This document shows positions 5,018-5,414 of a DNA stretch of 5,414 nt, one piece after another (the stretch's first letter is position 1; every line of letters starts with the position of its first letter). Source of the stretch: Verrucomicrobiia bacterium. Its GTDB lineage: Bacteria; Verrucomicrobiota; Verrucomicrobiia; CAIQCK01. Made by a program: the position numbers and the translations under genes. The stretch spans positions 1 to 5,414 of the forward strand of contig JAOACV010000216.1 in NCBI GenBank assembly GCA_026417675.1, in the 5' to 3' direction. A model generated the notes under the pieces. It made no database searches, had not been told where the DNA came from, and worked only from the letters and a program-made list of their open reading frames with translations.

Positions 5018-5414
5018 TCATGCGATTTCCACGTCCGCCGCCGTCGTTTCCCGGAGCGTGTTTCTCACCGTGCACTGAAGCGCAGCTCGTTTAACAGCTT
5101 CTTTGCGCGGCGCGGGAATGCCAGGTGGCAGGCTGATGTCCAGCGTGATGGTGCCGACGCGCAGGGGGTCTTTCGCCAACTGGCAGGCCAGGTCAATCGT
5201 GAAGCCCTCGCGGGAAAGCCCGGCCACAAAGCCCCGCGCCCCTGCGATGTCAAAGTCTTCGCGGAACCGCATCCTGTTTCCCGCGCCGTGATGAGCAGCA
5301 AAAGCGCGAGGTTGAAGTAATCGCTGATCGCGCGGATGAATCGAACGCGCTCGGCAAACAGCCGGTGAGGCAGGAAACGGCGACGTGTTCAACCTTGGCA
5401 GCAACGAGGTGGTA
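5018..5414 (-). pseudogene. OsmC-like protein, C-terminal half, probably frameshifted and cut by the window edge
   Basis: The clear part runs from about 5272 down to the TGA at 5018. After MRFREDF it contains the OsmC/Ohr-type C-terminal half: KDPLRVGTITLDISLPPGIP, a helix (KEAVKRAA) and QCTVRNTL, matching the family's x-C-x-V-x-x-T-L motif with the second redox-active cysteine. OsmC proteins reduce organic peroxides through two cysteines. The frame stays open to the right edge, but upstream of about 5272 its residues look non-protein-like and its third codon positions lose their GC richness. At 5276-5330 the next frame instead reads IRAISDYFNLALLLLITARE, which looks like real helix. An indel near 5272 (or a sequencing error) is therefore likely, and the helix that should hold the first cysteine is not intact. 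No obvious link to the metal cluster beyond same strand and proximity. Confidence 0.55.

Noticed and set aside
1..5414. tRNA, rRNA, CRISPR array, IS ends or phage attachment sites
   Set aside because: No cloverleaf, no spaced direct repeats, no transposase or integrase motif, and no paired terminal repeats were seen.

Overview
The window is GC-rich, densely coded bacterial DNA dominated by one minus-strand gene cluster for import of a divalent metal, most likely zinc. The organism looks like an environmental Gram-negative: there is an outer-membrane barrel protein with a C-terminal phenylalanine, and the genes have GC-rich third codon positions. The style of the binding protein and of the Rcp1-type response regulator would suit Verrucomicrobiota or a related phylum, but this is a weak inference and no marker gene is present.

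Left edge (about 1-465, plus strand): the last 41 codons of a small receiver-only response regulator. It is followed one base later by a 100-codon remnant that matches only the C-terminal end of a CstA/BtsT-type carbon-starvation (peptide/pyruvate) transporter. A perfect 12-bp inverted repeat (432-463) then sits between the convergent plus- and minus-strand genes and probably works as a two-way terminator.

Main cluster (491-4917, minus strand, transcribed right to left): a small His-rich membrane-anchored protein; a 497-residue outer-membrane porin-like protein with an N-terminal coiled coil and histidine clusters; then a ZnuA-type periplasmic binding protein, its ATPase, and an ABC-3 permease. 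The last three are joined by two ATGA start/stop overlaps. The 44-base gap between the porin and the binding protein holds two overlapping, mutually exclusive inverted repeats. Read together, the genes describe a metal route across the whole envelope: barrel for the outer membrane, His-rich proteins as possible periplasmic metal handlers, binding protein for capture, and an ABC pump for the inner membrane.

Right edge (5018-5414, minus strand): the C-terminal half of an OsmC-like protein. It is clear only up to about 5272. Upstream of that the coding signal appears to move to another frame, so the gene is probably frameshifted or decayed, and it also runs off the window. No RNA gene, IS element, CRISPR array or metalloregulator gene was seen. 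No gene-free stretch exceeds 300 bases; the longest is the 119-base leader ahead of the porin.
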